From: Cryphonectria parasitica EP155 | Lineage: Eukaryota; Ascomycota; Sordariomycetes; Diaporthales; Cryphonectriaceae | Direction: 5' to 3' | DNA: 64,000 nt | NCBI RefSeq assembly: GCF_011745365.1 | Contig: NW_024468916.1 | Coordinates: 3,186,738 to 3,250,737, forward strand | Translations under genes and position numbers: made by a program | Part shown: in pieces, positions 20,866-31,768 of the stretch | Layout of the letters: the number at the start of each line of letters is the position of its first letter | How positions within the stretch are numbered: position 1 is the stretch's first letter | Notes under the pieces: generated by a model | What the model was told of the DNA's origin: nothing | The model's input: the letters and a program-made list of their open reading frames with translations, nothing else | Databases searched by the model: none

Positions 20866-21345
20866 ATACGGAAAATAAACAGAATCGATAAACCTTGTTA
20901 CAAAAAGACAGAGCAAAGTGCTTCTCTCTGGCTTATTGCTTTCTCTCAGTGCTCCGTTATGCCTTCCTGCTCCTATTCCAAGAGTTGTAAAGCTCTCTGT
21001 CTGGCTTCTGAGGAGGATTCGTTGCATTGCACCGAGTGCATTCGAAATAAGCGGGGAAACTGCGATATGCATAGCTTTACTTCTGCACAGATGCAAAAAC
21101 TTATTATGCAATATTCGAAGATTGAAGCTGAATTGAATATTGCTGAGAAGAAAGCGATGCTAGCGAATATAAAAATGTTCTGATTGTACAAATAGTGCTG
21201 TTTGTAAGCTGAGAAGATAGTATGTGCTGTTTGTTAGGATCTGGATATGATTGAGAAGCTTAATTATATGGAGGCGAAGGAATCGGCAAAAGAGCAGCAG
21301 GCTTGTATTTCTGCTAGCTTTCTTCTGAAGCGGTTTGATGAACTG
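20866..21345 (+). pseudogene. Antisense accessory gene of a family A element (truncated copy)
   Basis: On the opposite strand to its element, starting about 90 bp from the LTR. The first codons are ATA where ATG is expected (20866 or 20875), then NRIDK matching the NRINK of the 50129-50709 copy. A cysteine cluster follows: MPSCSYSKSCKALC (from 20959), then HCTECIRNKRGNCD, a C-x2-C-x7-C-D arrangement, then a long amphipathic helix (AQMQKLIMQYSKIEAELNIA) likely to be a coiled coil. A TGA at 21181 and several TAG/TAA codons interrupt the continuation, and the 3' end is cut off by an LTR at 21346. Function unknown; the layout suggests a zinc-binding, dimerising protein. Gag and pol of its element are absent here. 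Confidence 0.6.
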
Positions 21346-21749
21346 TGTAATGATGCACTGCAGTATCCGAAGATCCTAAAGTACACAAAGGGTTTATGCT
21401 AACAAGAGCGGTATTAAAGTAGTAACTAATTGAATACGGAAATATAAACAAACAATCCGTGCAAGTGCTTTCATTCGCCTTTGGAGCTATTCAAGTATGT
21501 AACAAATGAATACTTAGATTAACAACTGAAGAGCTATATTCTGATAGTCTATCTAATGGTAATGAACGTGTTCTTATATATCTTGCTCTTCAGTGTAAAC
21601 CGTAGGAGTTGACGATCGATTGTTGCAATCTCTAGCCTGAACTGTAAGAACTGATGTTAATAGTTGCGATTCAAGGTTACATCGACAGAACCGCTTGTGG
21701 TTCTTGCGATCCCTTCCTGATTAGTTCTCATTCCTAACTCTAACCCTTA
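21346..21749 (-). repeat. Family A LTR (reverse), truncated
   Basis: Starts TGTAATGATGCACTGC and runs parallel to the 20339 copy, but its end is lost near 21749, where unrelated sequence begins. It cuts the accessory gene remnant on its left, so either it is a later insertion or an internal deletion joined the two. Confidence 0.65.
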
Positions 21750-21936
21750 ACATATGAAAGTCTTGAGGAAGCTTGTACTCATACAACCATAGTGTTCGTA
21801 ATTAGCAAAAGCGAGCTGCTAACTCTCATACCAGCTCATACAACTCACTTAGCCAACTTATACAACTCACTTAGCTAACTCATACAACTCACTTAGCTAA
21901 CTCATACAACTTACTTAGCTAACTCATATGCAGTAG
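21750..21936. repeat. 22-bp minisatellite
   Basis: About four tandem copies of a 22-bp unit (ACTCATACAACTCACTTAGC plus TA) occupy roughly 21835-21929, with a few transitions between copies. The preceding 85 bp show nothing recognisable. Confidence 0.7.
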
Positions 21937-22127
21937 TGTTGTGGTGGCCAGGGTAGTAGTCTGTAGGACATGGAGTACAGTGAGTTAAGAGTTCTCATAC
22001 ATATAAAGAATACTACTCACTTTTTAAATTCTTTAGCTATAAGCAAAAATCAAGTATTCTTTTCTCTTCTTTTCAATTTTGAACTCTTTAAACAGATCTA
22101 AGACAGAGTTTTCATTTTATTCTTATG
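21937..22127 (+). repeat. Family C LTR, 5' fragment
   Basis: Starts TGTTGTGGTGGCCAGGG and matches the complement of the complete family C LTR at 60359-60675 until it is cut at 22127 by a family A LTR. It contains TATAAAGAATAC, a plausible promoter core. Confidence 0.7.
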
Positions 22128-22389
22128 TGTAATAAGCACTGCAGCAATCCGAAGATTCCAAAGTATACAAGAGGTTTATGCTAATAAGAGCAGTACTGGA
22201 TGTGAGCCTTGAATACGGAAATACAACTGAGTAATTGTGCAAGTATTCACTGCCTTTGGAGCTATCAGAGTAAGAAAGTAATCTGATACTTAGATTAACA
22301 ACTGAAGAGCTATATATTTAATCTATCTAATGATAATAAGCGTGTAATTATATATTCAGCTCTTTCATATGAATTGCTGAAATCTCTAG
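22128..22389 (-). repeat. Family A LTR (reverse), truncated
   Basis: Starts TGTAATAAGCACTGCAGC and contains the family blocks CCTTTGGAGCTATCAGAG and ACTTAGATTAACAACTGAAG. The distal part is missing; a second family C LTR follows directly. Confidence 0.7.
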
Positions 22390-22624
22390 TGTTGTGGTGG
22401 CCAGGGTGGTAGTCCGTGAGACATGGAGTACAGTGGGTCAAGGGTCCTCATACATATAAAGGATACCACTCACTTTTCAAATTCTTTAGCTATAGAAAAA
22501 AAAAAAAAAGCATCCTTTCTCTTCCTTTCAATTTTGAACCCTTTGAACAGATCTAAAACAGGTTTTTCACTCTGTTCTTGCGCTCGTGTAGCCTTAGTTT
22601 GCTATCCTCATCTGTACAGGCACG
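22390..22624 (+). repeat. Family C LTR, 5' fragment interrupted by element A2
   Basis: A second forward family C LTR beginning TGTTGTGGTGGCC, with a 14-A run near 22497-22511. It stops after ACAGGCACG at 22624, exactly where element A2 begins. Its remaining 75 or so bases, seen in the full copy at 60359-60675, do not reappear in this orientation. Confidence 0.7.
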
Positions 22625-22637
22625 TGTTATGACCCAT

Positions 22638-23082
22638 TGTTATGACCCATCCAACATGCAGGTCACAGAACAGGTCACGAGTAACAGGGACCAGGTGTCA
22701 AGGATTCAACGTCCTGACAAAGCATCGATTATATAACCCAGGGTTAGGGTTATTAGCGGATAGATACAGTCGACGTCTATCCCGTCGATGAGGGAATCGA
22801 TGGAATCAACATCGATCCTATCTATTCGGACTGAAGAACCAAGTATATGAAGGTTTACATTTCCTACTGTTAAATAGATTTCCTTTAGATAGTTCTTCAG
22901 TTGTTAATCTAAGTATCAGATTACTCTCTACTCTGATAGCCCCAAAGGCAGTAAACACTTGCATCGCTTATTAAGACTTGTACGGTTCCGTATTCAAGAA
23001 CTTGATACTTTAATACTGCTCTTGTTAGCATAAACCCCTTTGTATACTTAGGAATCTTCGGATTGCTGCAGTGCTCATTACA
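22638..23082 (+). repeat. A1 5' LTR
   Basis: TGTTATGACCCATCC ... GTGCTCATTACA. It carries GGGTTAGGGTTA at 22741-22752, two telomere-type units, next to a TATATAACCC promoter-like stretch. Less mutated than the 3' copy. Confidence 0.9.
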
Positions 23083-23129
23083 TTTTGACAACTCTTGTTC
23101 AAGAACGGTTCAGTATTACCTCTTGAGCA

Positions 23130-26100
23130 ATACGGAACACGATAGCTCCTCCAGGAACCCCTTCGTCCTCGCACGCCCCTATTCAGAAAGAACTGATTAA
23201 TCAGATATACCAGCTTATCCAGCATATTCAGAATCTGCATAAATAACAGCAGGCTCAAAGCGCTATCATCGCCAACTAGCAGGCTTAGCTAGCTCAATAA
23301 GCTCAGCAGATGCAATTAATCTCTGCAATTACCAGCAGTGCTGAGAAGGTATACAAGATGAATAAGCTTGCTATATACAATAGCAATCAGAAGATGCTAT
23401 ATAGATTCCTTACCCACTGCAGAGCATACTTTTTGCATCACACAACTCAGTTCATCATAGAATCTGAGAAGATCATCCTTGCAGGAACTCGCCTCAAGAA
23501 GAATGCTCTCATTTAATACAAGCCTTCTCTATGCAACTACTTGGAGCATCAGAATAATCTCAACATACATACCCAGAGTACTAAGAACATATTCGATTCC
23601 TTTGAAAGCTTTGAGAAAGCTCTTAAAGAAATCTTTAGCAATTCTAACAAAGAATGCATTACAGCTCAGCAGCTTATAAACCTTAAACAAACCAAATTAG
23701 CTTCTGCTTATATAATCAGATTCAAGCAGCTCTTAGCAAGACTTCTATAGGAAAACAAGAATCTTATGAAACATTATTATAAGGAACTCAAGAATAATAT
23801 TAAGAACGAAATCTTCAAACAGAATTAGCTAGAGAACTTTGCAACATTCTTCAATCAAGCTATTCATATTAACAACTATCTATATGAATAACAAGTGGAA
23901 AAGTTTAAGAAGAAAGAAAGCTAAACTTAGAGATTTCCAGCTAATACGAGCAAGAAACTCCAAAACAAGAATAGCAGTTGATATAGCAGTACAGCTTAGA
24001 GCAGCACTATGCATGCTGATCTCATGAAACTCAATACTATTAACAAGCAATATAACAAGAAGAATAGCATTACTTGCTACAACTGTAATAAATAAGAATA
24101 TATTGCATGCAACTGCTATCAATTCCGGAAGAATAAATAGCAACTAATCTAGAAAGAACGCTAGATGAATATTGCTCAACAACAGAAACCCAATCAACTA
24201 AGCAAAAACACTCCCTTGGAGCAAGTATCAGACTCTATCGATTATAGAAGTCTCAGCTGAACATTCTGCTATAATAATAACTGCTTAATACATCTCTCGA
24301 GTAAGAAAGATTCAGAATAATTCCTCCAGAAACCTAGATGCTACAGGCAGATAGCAATAGCAGAGCAAGGATATATGCTTAGCACAATTGCAAGCAGCAA
24401 CGATTCGAACTGCTCCAATGTTACTGAATGAAGCATTCAAGCGCTGGAAGAAGAGCTTAACAACAATACCCTCCGCCATTCCCTATCATCTGCACCAGAT
24501 ACTATAACTAGAGAAATGAACAAGGAATAGTACCCTCTTAGTTATTAGTACAAATATCTAAACAATACTGAAAACGCTTTTCAAACAATGGAAAAATCAA
24601 GCTAGAACGAATGATCTAACAATTTACTAGAATCTCTCATAAACAATAAACCCAAGAAGCTTACAGAAAGATTCCTCTTTAGCATTGAATAGAACAAGGA
24701 AACAACATGAATTAAATATCTTGTCTATAGAATAAAACTAGAGAAGCTCTTTATCTGCATTCCCTTGCAGAGCATCGAAGCATAAGAAGATAAGAACCCT
24801 TGAATCAGCCCACTTTACAACCTATATCACAAACTAGCTTGGATCTCCTGCATCTATTATAGCTATAGAATGCATTTCTCAGATAAGGTATAACATGAAT
24901 AATTCTTCATTAGAGAATCAGAACAAATCCTTTAAGCTATTAAAGAACAGAAACTCTGCTTCAGGAAGATTCTCAACAAGCAATATCATAATGCATATAT
25001 CGAGCTACCAGATAATTGCTCCATGCAATATATAAATAAAAAGATAAAATAGTAGCAGTGCAAAACAATACTCTGCATGATTCACATTAACAACAAGATT
25101 TGCAACTAGTATTAACAAAAAAAAGATCAGAAATAATAATGATACGAGCAAAAGCAAGCCAAAAAGCTCGCTCAAGAAGCAGCAAAGCAAGCTTAGAAGA
25201 ACAAGCAGTTCTCAGCAAACCCAAAAGAATAAGATCATCTGTAAAGAGACTGCAGATAATCAAACTGGAACAATCCCTATATAAAGCTTCTAGAACAGAT
25301 TACACTCATATCAAGTTCAATATATACATTCAAGAATGCAAGTATAGCGCACTATTGAATAGTAGCGCTCAGAGAAACTTCATATTCCCATATATCATCA
25401 ATCAGGCACAACTACAATAAAGATAGAAGAAACGCTCATATACTCTCAGCACCATAGAAGAACAATCTATTGCATACAATCAAGGAATAATCAATAAGAA
25501 AACTAATCATCTATCTATCTTAATCCAAGAATATATAATCAGAGCTTCCTTTGATATCACGAATACAGCACAGCATAAGCTAATTATAAAGCTTTCATAG
25601 CTTAAGAAGCATAATCCTTAAATCAATTGAACTACTAGCCAGATCTTATGAGAACAAGCTGTACCCAGAGAGATAATCACAATCAATAGCGCAGAATCAA
25701 AGCTAGTAATTGAAGAATACTCAGAAAAAGAAGCTTCATACAACTTCTTACATACTTTCAAATCAGCAGAGCTAGCAATTCAAGAAGAAGAACCTAGTAA
25801 TAAGCAAACCCAAATAGTACCAGAATGCTAACAGATTAATAAAACAATGAAAGCAAGACTCTCAGCAAGTTGGTTCACTCCAGAGCAACAAGGAAAAGCT
25901 TCAGAATGTGAATTATAGAACCACACAGGAAAAACCTCGAAATCAGGCCCTCGAGCGCTCGATCTAGCCCGAAGCGAACGCTCAAAGCTCTCAAAAACAT
26001 CACTAAAAACAACGAACGAAAAGAAGCATGCTCAACAGTACCTACTATTCCTCCAAGTAGCAGAAACAGCACAAGAACTAAAACTAACACTTGCAAACAT

Positions 26101-28891
26101 ATTATAAGAATATTACAAGTTCAAGAAACTATTTCAGAAAGAATTGGATATGGAATTGCTAGAATACAGCTCATACAATTACGAGATCCTGCTACAAGAA
26201 GAGAAACAACTCAAATTCTTCCTCATCTATAAGCTAGATAAAGCACAACTAGAAGCACTCAGGGAGTACTTCAACGAGAATCTTAAGAAAGAATACATAC
26301 AATCATCGCAATTACCAGCAGAATATCCCATTCTGTTTGTACCAAAGAAAAACAGCAAGCTCAGGCTATATATTGATTACAAGCAGCTTAACAATATCAC
26401 AATCAAGAATCAATATTCGTTGCTATTCATCAAGGAATTACAAAATAGGCTATAAGAAGCATAATAGTTTACAGTTCTAAATCTAAAAGAAGCTTACAAT
26501 CTAATCAGAATAAAGAAAGAAGAAGAATGGAAAACTGCTTTCAGAACACGCTATAAACACTACAAATATTTAGTTATGCTCTTTAATCTAATAAATGCTT
26601 CAGCTTCATTTCAGGAAATGATTAATTACATTCTATGCAAGCATCTGAATCAGTTCATCATCGCCTATCTCAACAATATTCTTATTTACTCTCGAACATT
26701 GGAAGAATATAAGAAATACATAGAAACAGTGTTGCAAACGCTTCAGAATGCAAAGCTTCTTATAGAACCTGCAAAGAGTCACTTTCATGTACAAAAAGTC
26801 GACTACCTCAGATTCATAATTAAGCTAGAATGCATTAAGCTACAGAAAGATAAGGTAAAAGCTATCAGAAACTAGCTAATTCCCAGAAATATCAGAGATA
26901 TTAGATCTTTTCTCGAATACATTAACTTCTATAAACAGTTCATCAAGAACTATAATTGAATCGCACATCCTCTTACAAATCTTATTAAGAAGAAGCAATC
27001 TTTCGAATAAATCTCCAAGGCACAAGAAGCTTTTAATAAGATTATCAAATACATTACTTCAGAGCCAGTTCTATATGAAGCAAACCTTTATAAATCCTTT
27101 AAAATTGAGACTAATGCATCAGAATATGCACTCGAAGAACAACTTAGCTAGCAAGATAACCAAGAATGTCTAAGGATTATAAGCAACTTCTCAAAGAAGT
27201 TGAATAGCTCAGAAATCAACTATAGAATCCCTAATCAGAAACTTATAGCAATAGTAAAAGCCTTTGAGAAGTAGCAATACTATCTCATTAGCACACAATA
27301 CTCAATCATAATTCACTCAGATTACAAGAATCTAACTACATTCATAACAACCAAGATTTTGAACAAGCAACAAATCAGATAAGCAGAATTCCTCTTATAG
27401 TTCAACTTCAAGATTATGCACTACAAAAGCTCAGAAAACGAACAAGCAAACGCTTTCAGCAGAAAATCAGACCATCGAGATACAGATTCCTCGAACATAT
27501 AGAACATCTTCGCCCAAGATGAATCGGAAAATCTCATCAACGTACATAGAGAACTGAACGCTGCTCTCAGAATCGAACCCTCAGAAAGAGATTCAGAATC
27601 AATAACTCCGAACAAACAAAACAACTACATCAAGAATATACATAATGCACCAGCATACAGGCATCAGGAAATCAGAGCAATCTACAAATGCATCAAAAAA
27701 TACTAGAACTCATCAGATCTTAGAAAAAGAATTGAAAGCATTCTACAACAATGCAATAGCTGTAAGAAGAATAAAGCAGAAAAATACAAGCTTTACAAAC
27801 TACTACATTCCTTACCAATACCTACAACTATTTAGCAATTCATTAATCTAGATTTTATTACTAAGCTATTTCTCTTACAAGAACTCTTAACTAAAATGCA
27901 ATATAATAGCATTCTAGTAATAGTTTGTAAACTGAGCAAGTATGCTTATTTTCTTTCCTATAAGAAAAGCAGTATAGCAGAAGAACTCGCATATACATTT
28001 CTTAGAACGATTATTGCTAATCATAGCATGCTGAAAGAAGTGATCTCTAATAGAAACAAGAAGTTCAACTCAAAATTTTGAACTTCGCTCATAAAACAGC
28101 TCGGAATACACTACAAAATATCTACAGCATTCTACCCGCAAACAAATAAACAAACAGAAAGAATAAATCAAATTATTAAACAGTATCTACAACACTATAT
28201 CAATCAGAAACAGAACAACTGAGTTAATCTATTGCTTCTTATACAGTTCGCTTATAACAGTGCAAATACAAGCATAACAAAGAAATCACTATTCTTCATA
28301 CTCTATAAATATAACCCAACAGCTTACTACGAAATATTGCTAGAAGCAGATGCAGAAGCTGCAGATAAAAGGGTTAAGAAGATCAAGAAAGTTCAGAAAG
28401 AACTCCAATCAGAATTATAATTCGTTCAAGAACGAATAATGCAGTATGCAAACTCCAAAAGGATTAAAAAACCAATCCTACAGAAGGGAAATAAGGCTTA
28501 CCTACTTCAGAAAAACATCAAAACAACCAAACCCAGCGAAAAACTCAACCATAAGAAATTAGAACTATTCAAAATCTTACAACAGATCTCTCCAATCAAC
28601 TACAAATTAGCATTACCTCATAGAATAAGAATATATCTAGTTTTCCACATCTTACTGCTGGAATCAGCAGCACAGAAAATACTAACAAACAACACAGCAA
28701 AAGTAGAAAACAATAAACCAAAATATAAGATAGAGAAGATCCTTAAGCACAGAAGCACAAACAACACAAGAGAATACCTCATTAAGTGAAAAGATTATCC
28801 AGCAAGTGAAAATTCATAGGAATCACGAGAAAACATTGAAAACGCTCAGAAAAAGATAGCTGAATATTGGAAAAGGAAAGCCAGTACCTAA
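23130..28891 (+). pseudogene. A1 gag-pol polyprotein with chromodomain, broken by stops
   Basis: Gag starts near 23130 (ATACGG, probably a former ATG) with a Gln-rich segment and ends with a knuckle CYNCNKxEYIACNC near 24070, where the His is now Tyr. Protease: ALLNSSAQRNFI near 25350 (active-site Asp changed to Asn). Reverse transcriptase 26150-26880: VPKKNSKLRLYIDYKQLNN, then YLNNILIYS where YLDDILIYS is expected. RNase H near 27110 (IETNASEYAL). Integrase 27840-28430: HSMLKEVISNRNKKFNSKF, where DRDKKF is usual. Chromodomain about 28715-28850 (YKIEKILKHRS, EYLIKWKDYP), which in relatives targets integration to heterochromatin. The stop TAA is 28889-28891. More than 20 in-frame stops, nearly all from CAG, CAA or TGG, exclude function. 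Confidence 0.85.
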
Positions 28892-29508
28892 GACAACCGC
28901 TCCAGCTCAGAAAAAAGCCCAGAGCTCACCATCTCATCCAAAAACCCAGACCAATCCACCACTGCATTCCCCACATCCACAGAATTCCAATCAAAACCCT
29001 CAAAAGAAGGATCTCCAGCAATCACAGCAGATTCCTCTGCAACCACAGAACGAACCCCAGCAGCAATACAAGCTCGCTCCTCCGCTTCCACCCTTTCCAA
29101 CTCCTCCACATTATCAATTCCCCAACGAATAGCGTACATCATCTTTTCATACCACATCCTTTTCTGCTTACACAGCCTAAGAAGTTTAGCATTCAGCTCA
29201 GCAGCTTCCTCCTTAATCACTTTCATCTCCGCTTCTAAGCAACAGTATTGAGCAGTTATACAATTCAATTATACAAGCATTAGGCTACGCACATCGCAAT
29301 TCAACAAACTCAGATGCATACAGATCTAATAGCAGAAAGATTCAGACTTAGCAATCTTACATTCAGCTGAAAGATTATAATCTTTGCAGTATGAGCAAGA
29401 TATAAGCGAAAGAAAACTGAAAATAGCTACAGCAGAAAGAAGGAATGATTTCTGCAAAGAACAAGAATAAGATTTAGCAATACAATAAGAACTAACTCTA
29501 TTCAACAT
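28888..29508 (-). pseudogene. A1 antisense accessory gene (cysteine cluster plus coiled coil), intronless
   Basis: Runs against pol from an ATG at 29508, 91 bp inside the 3' LTR, to TAG at 28888-28890. That stop shares two bases with the pol stop TAA (28889-28891). The 206-codon frame has two in-frame stops (TAG, TAA), both explained by C-to-T. N-terminus MLNRVSSYCIAKS; cysteine region ISCSYCKDYNLSAECKIAKS then CYxICMHLSLLNCD; a charged helix (EAEMKVIKEEAAELNAKLL, about 120-150); and an acidic tail with FDWNSVDVGNAVVDWSGFL. The cysteine spacing resembles but does not equal a Zn2Cys6 cluster. It reads through without the intron seen in the 50129, 54964 and 58916 copies. Function unknown; a zinc-binding dimeric regulator is the simplest guess. 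Confidence 0.7.
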
Positions 29509-29598
29509 CTCGATTAGAAAGGCAAGATCACGAACAAAAGATTTGCTAGAGTATTTACAAAAGATTATTGGGAATAACAACTAATAGAAAGGAGATGA

Positions 29599-30043
29599 TA
29601 TTATAACTCATCCAATATGCAGATTACAGAATAAATCACGAGTAACAGGGATCAGATATTAAGAATTCAACATTCTAACAAAGCATTAATTATATAATTC
29701 AAAGTTAGAATTATTAGCAGATAGATATAATCAACATCTATCCCATTGATAAAGAAATTAATGGAGTTAATATCAATTCTATCTATTCGAATTGAAGAAC
29801 CAAGTATATAAAGGTTTACATTTCCTACTGTTAGATAGATTTCCTTTAGATAGTTCTTCAGTTATCAATCTAAGTATTAGATTACTCTCTACTCTAATAG
29901 CTCCAAAGGCAGTGAACACTTGCATCGCTTATTGAGACTTATACGGTTCCGTATTCAAGAACTTAACACTTTAATACCGCTCTTGTTAGCATAAACCCCT
30001 TCGTATACTTAGGAATCTTCGGATTGCTGCAGTGCTCATTACA
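29599..30043 (+). repeat. A1 3' LTR
   Basis: Starts TATTATAACTCATCC, the mutated form of TGTTATGACCCATCC, same length as the 5' LTR. The first 200 bases carry many transitions; the final 150 bases are nearly unchanged. Confidence 0.9.
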
Positions 30044-30048
30044 CTCAT

Positions 30049-30502
30049 CCAACATGCAGGTCACCAGCCAGGACACCCGGAACAACTGTTCGGAAAAACA
30101 GGAAAGGATTCAACATCTCAAGGACTAAGGCTTATATAAGCAAGGGTTAGGGTTACAGGATCAGAATGGATCAATAGCTGATCCATGGTAATCCGGATCA
30201 GTTGGATCACCCAGATAATTCAAGGAATCCAACAACCAATACTACTAACAGGACTGAAGAGCTGGATATATAAGAATACATTCATTCCTATTAGATAGAT
30301 TTCGTATATAGCTCTTCAGTTATCAATCTAAGTATCAGACTATACTACATTCTAATAGCTTCAAAAACAGTAAATACTTGCATTGCTTATTAAGATTTAT
30401 CTGATTCTGTATTCAGGAACTTAATATTTCAATACTGCTTTTATTAGTATAAACTCTCTTTGTATACTTTGGAATCTTCGGATTGCTGCAGTACTTATTA
30501 CA
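30049..30502 (+). repeat. A2 5' LTR, main part
   Basis: Continues from 22637 after removal of A1. Contains GGGTTAGGGTTA at 30144-30155 and ends GTACTTATTACA. Total length with the first 13 bases is 467 bp. Confidence 0.85.
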
Positions 30503-30550
30503 TTTTAATAACTCTTGTTTAAGAACAGTTCAGTATTACTCTCTTGAGCA

Positions 30551-31421
30551 ATACGGAATATAATAGCTTTTCCAGAAACTCCTTCATCCTTGCACGCCTC
30601 TACTCAGGAAGAACTGATTAACCAGATATATCAGCTTATTTAGTATATTCAGAATCTGCATAAATAATAGCAAGCTCAGAGCGCTATTATTGCTAATCAA
30701 CAGGCTCAGCTAGCTTAACAAGCTTAGCAGATGCAATCTATCTCTGCAATCACCAGTAGCGCTGGAAAAGCATATAAGATGAATAAGCTTATTATATATA
30801 ATAGCAATCAAAAGATGCTATATGAATTCCTTATCTACTGCAGAGCGTATTTTCTGCATTATAAGATTTAGTTTACTAAGAAATCTGAGAAAGTTATTCT
30901 TGTAGAGATTTATTTCGAAAAGAATGCTTTTATCTAGTATAAGCCTTTTCTATGCAACCACTTGAAGCATTAGAATAATCCCGATATGCATACTCAGAAT
31001 ACTAAGAATATATTTAATTCTTTTGAAAGCTTCGAGAAAGCTCTTAAGGAAATCTTTAATAATCCTAATAAAGAATGTATTATAGCTTAGCAGCTTATGA
31101 ATCTTAAGCAGATCAAATTAGCTTCTGCTTATACAGTTAGATTCAAACAATTCTTAGTACAATTTCTATAGAAAGATAAGAATCTTATAAAGTATTATTA
31201 TAAGGGATTCAAAAACGATATTAAAGATAAAATTTCTAAGCAGAATTAGCTGAAGAACTTTGCAATATTCTTCAATCAAGCTATTTGCATTAATAATTAT
31301 CTATATGAATAATAAATAGAGAAGTTCAAAAAAGAAGAAAGCTAGATTTGAAGATTTCCAGCTAATATAAGCAAGAAACTTCAAAACAAGAATAGCAGTT
31401 GATATAGCAGTATAGCTCAGA
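30551..31421 (+). pseudogene. A2 gag, 5' half
   Basis: Colinear with A1 gag: starts at ATACGGAATA, then the Gln-rich segment with the repeated AQ motif, then YKMNKLIIYNSNQKMLYEF near 30777. Several TAG and TAA codons. Interrupted at 31421 by element B1; the sequence resumes at 53494 with the knuckle region. Confidence 0.75.
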
Positions 31422-31731
31422 TGTCAGGGTAAAAAGAGCACACAAGTGAGGTGAAGAGGTGTGAGCTGCTCCCAAGCCGCTCTGTTGATGCTTTCATTCA
31501 AAGGGACTACTGAACCTATCTCCCTCCTCCTCTTTTTCGCTGCTGAACCTATTGTTCCCCTTTCTCTTATATATACAATTGGCCTAAACTAGATGAGATA
31601 ACAATAGCCTGATAGCTACGCAGCATCGTACGAGAGCGCTGCTTCAGAGCAAAGCTCTTGCAGCAGCTCTGAACTGCCTTCAGGGATCGCAAGAGCTACC
31701 TATTTCCTTTGTACGCATACAAGCTCTAACA
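31422..31731 (-). repeat. B1 3' LTR
   Basis: 310 bp, TGTCAGGG ... CTCTAACA on the plus strand. The adjoining minus-strand sequence is a purine tract (GGAAGAGGAAGGA), marking this as the 3' LTR. Confidence 0.88.
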
Positions 31732-31768
31732 AAATCCTTCCTCTTCCAGATTCCTGTTCTTAGGAACT

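Larger units (their letters stand above)
22638..30043 (+). mobile_element. Element A1: complete Ty3/gypsy chromovirus, RIP-inactivated
   Basis: A 7,406-bp element with two 445-bp LTRs (22638-23082 and 29599-30043), flanked by CCCAT on the left and its transition variant CTCAT on the right. Order: LTR, gag, protease, reverse transcriptase, RNase H, integrase with chromodomain, convergent accessory gene, purine-rich tract (GAAAGGAGATGA), LTR. No match to a tRNA-primed site (no TGG after the LTR), so priming is unclear. The two LTRs differ almost only by C-to-T and G-to-A changes. Confidence 0.9.

Noticed and set aside
21835..21929. Possible CRISPR-like array
   Set aside because: The 22-bp units are directly tandem with no spacers; it is a minisatellite in a eukaryotic genome.
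23083..23120. tRNA primer-binding site after the A1 5' LTR
   Set aside because: The sequence after the LTR (TTTTGACAACTC) lacks the TGG that complements a tRNA CCA end; a self-primed mechanism is possible but not shown.
28867..29238. 123-codon plus-strand frame after the A1 chromodomain
   Set aside because: It is the complement of the antisense accessory gene; the pol frame itself stops at 28889-28891.
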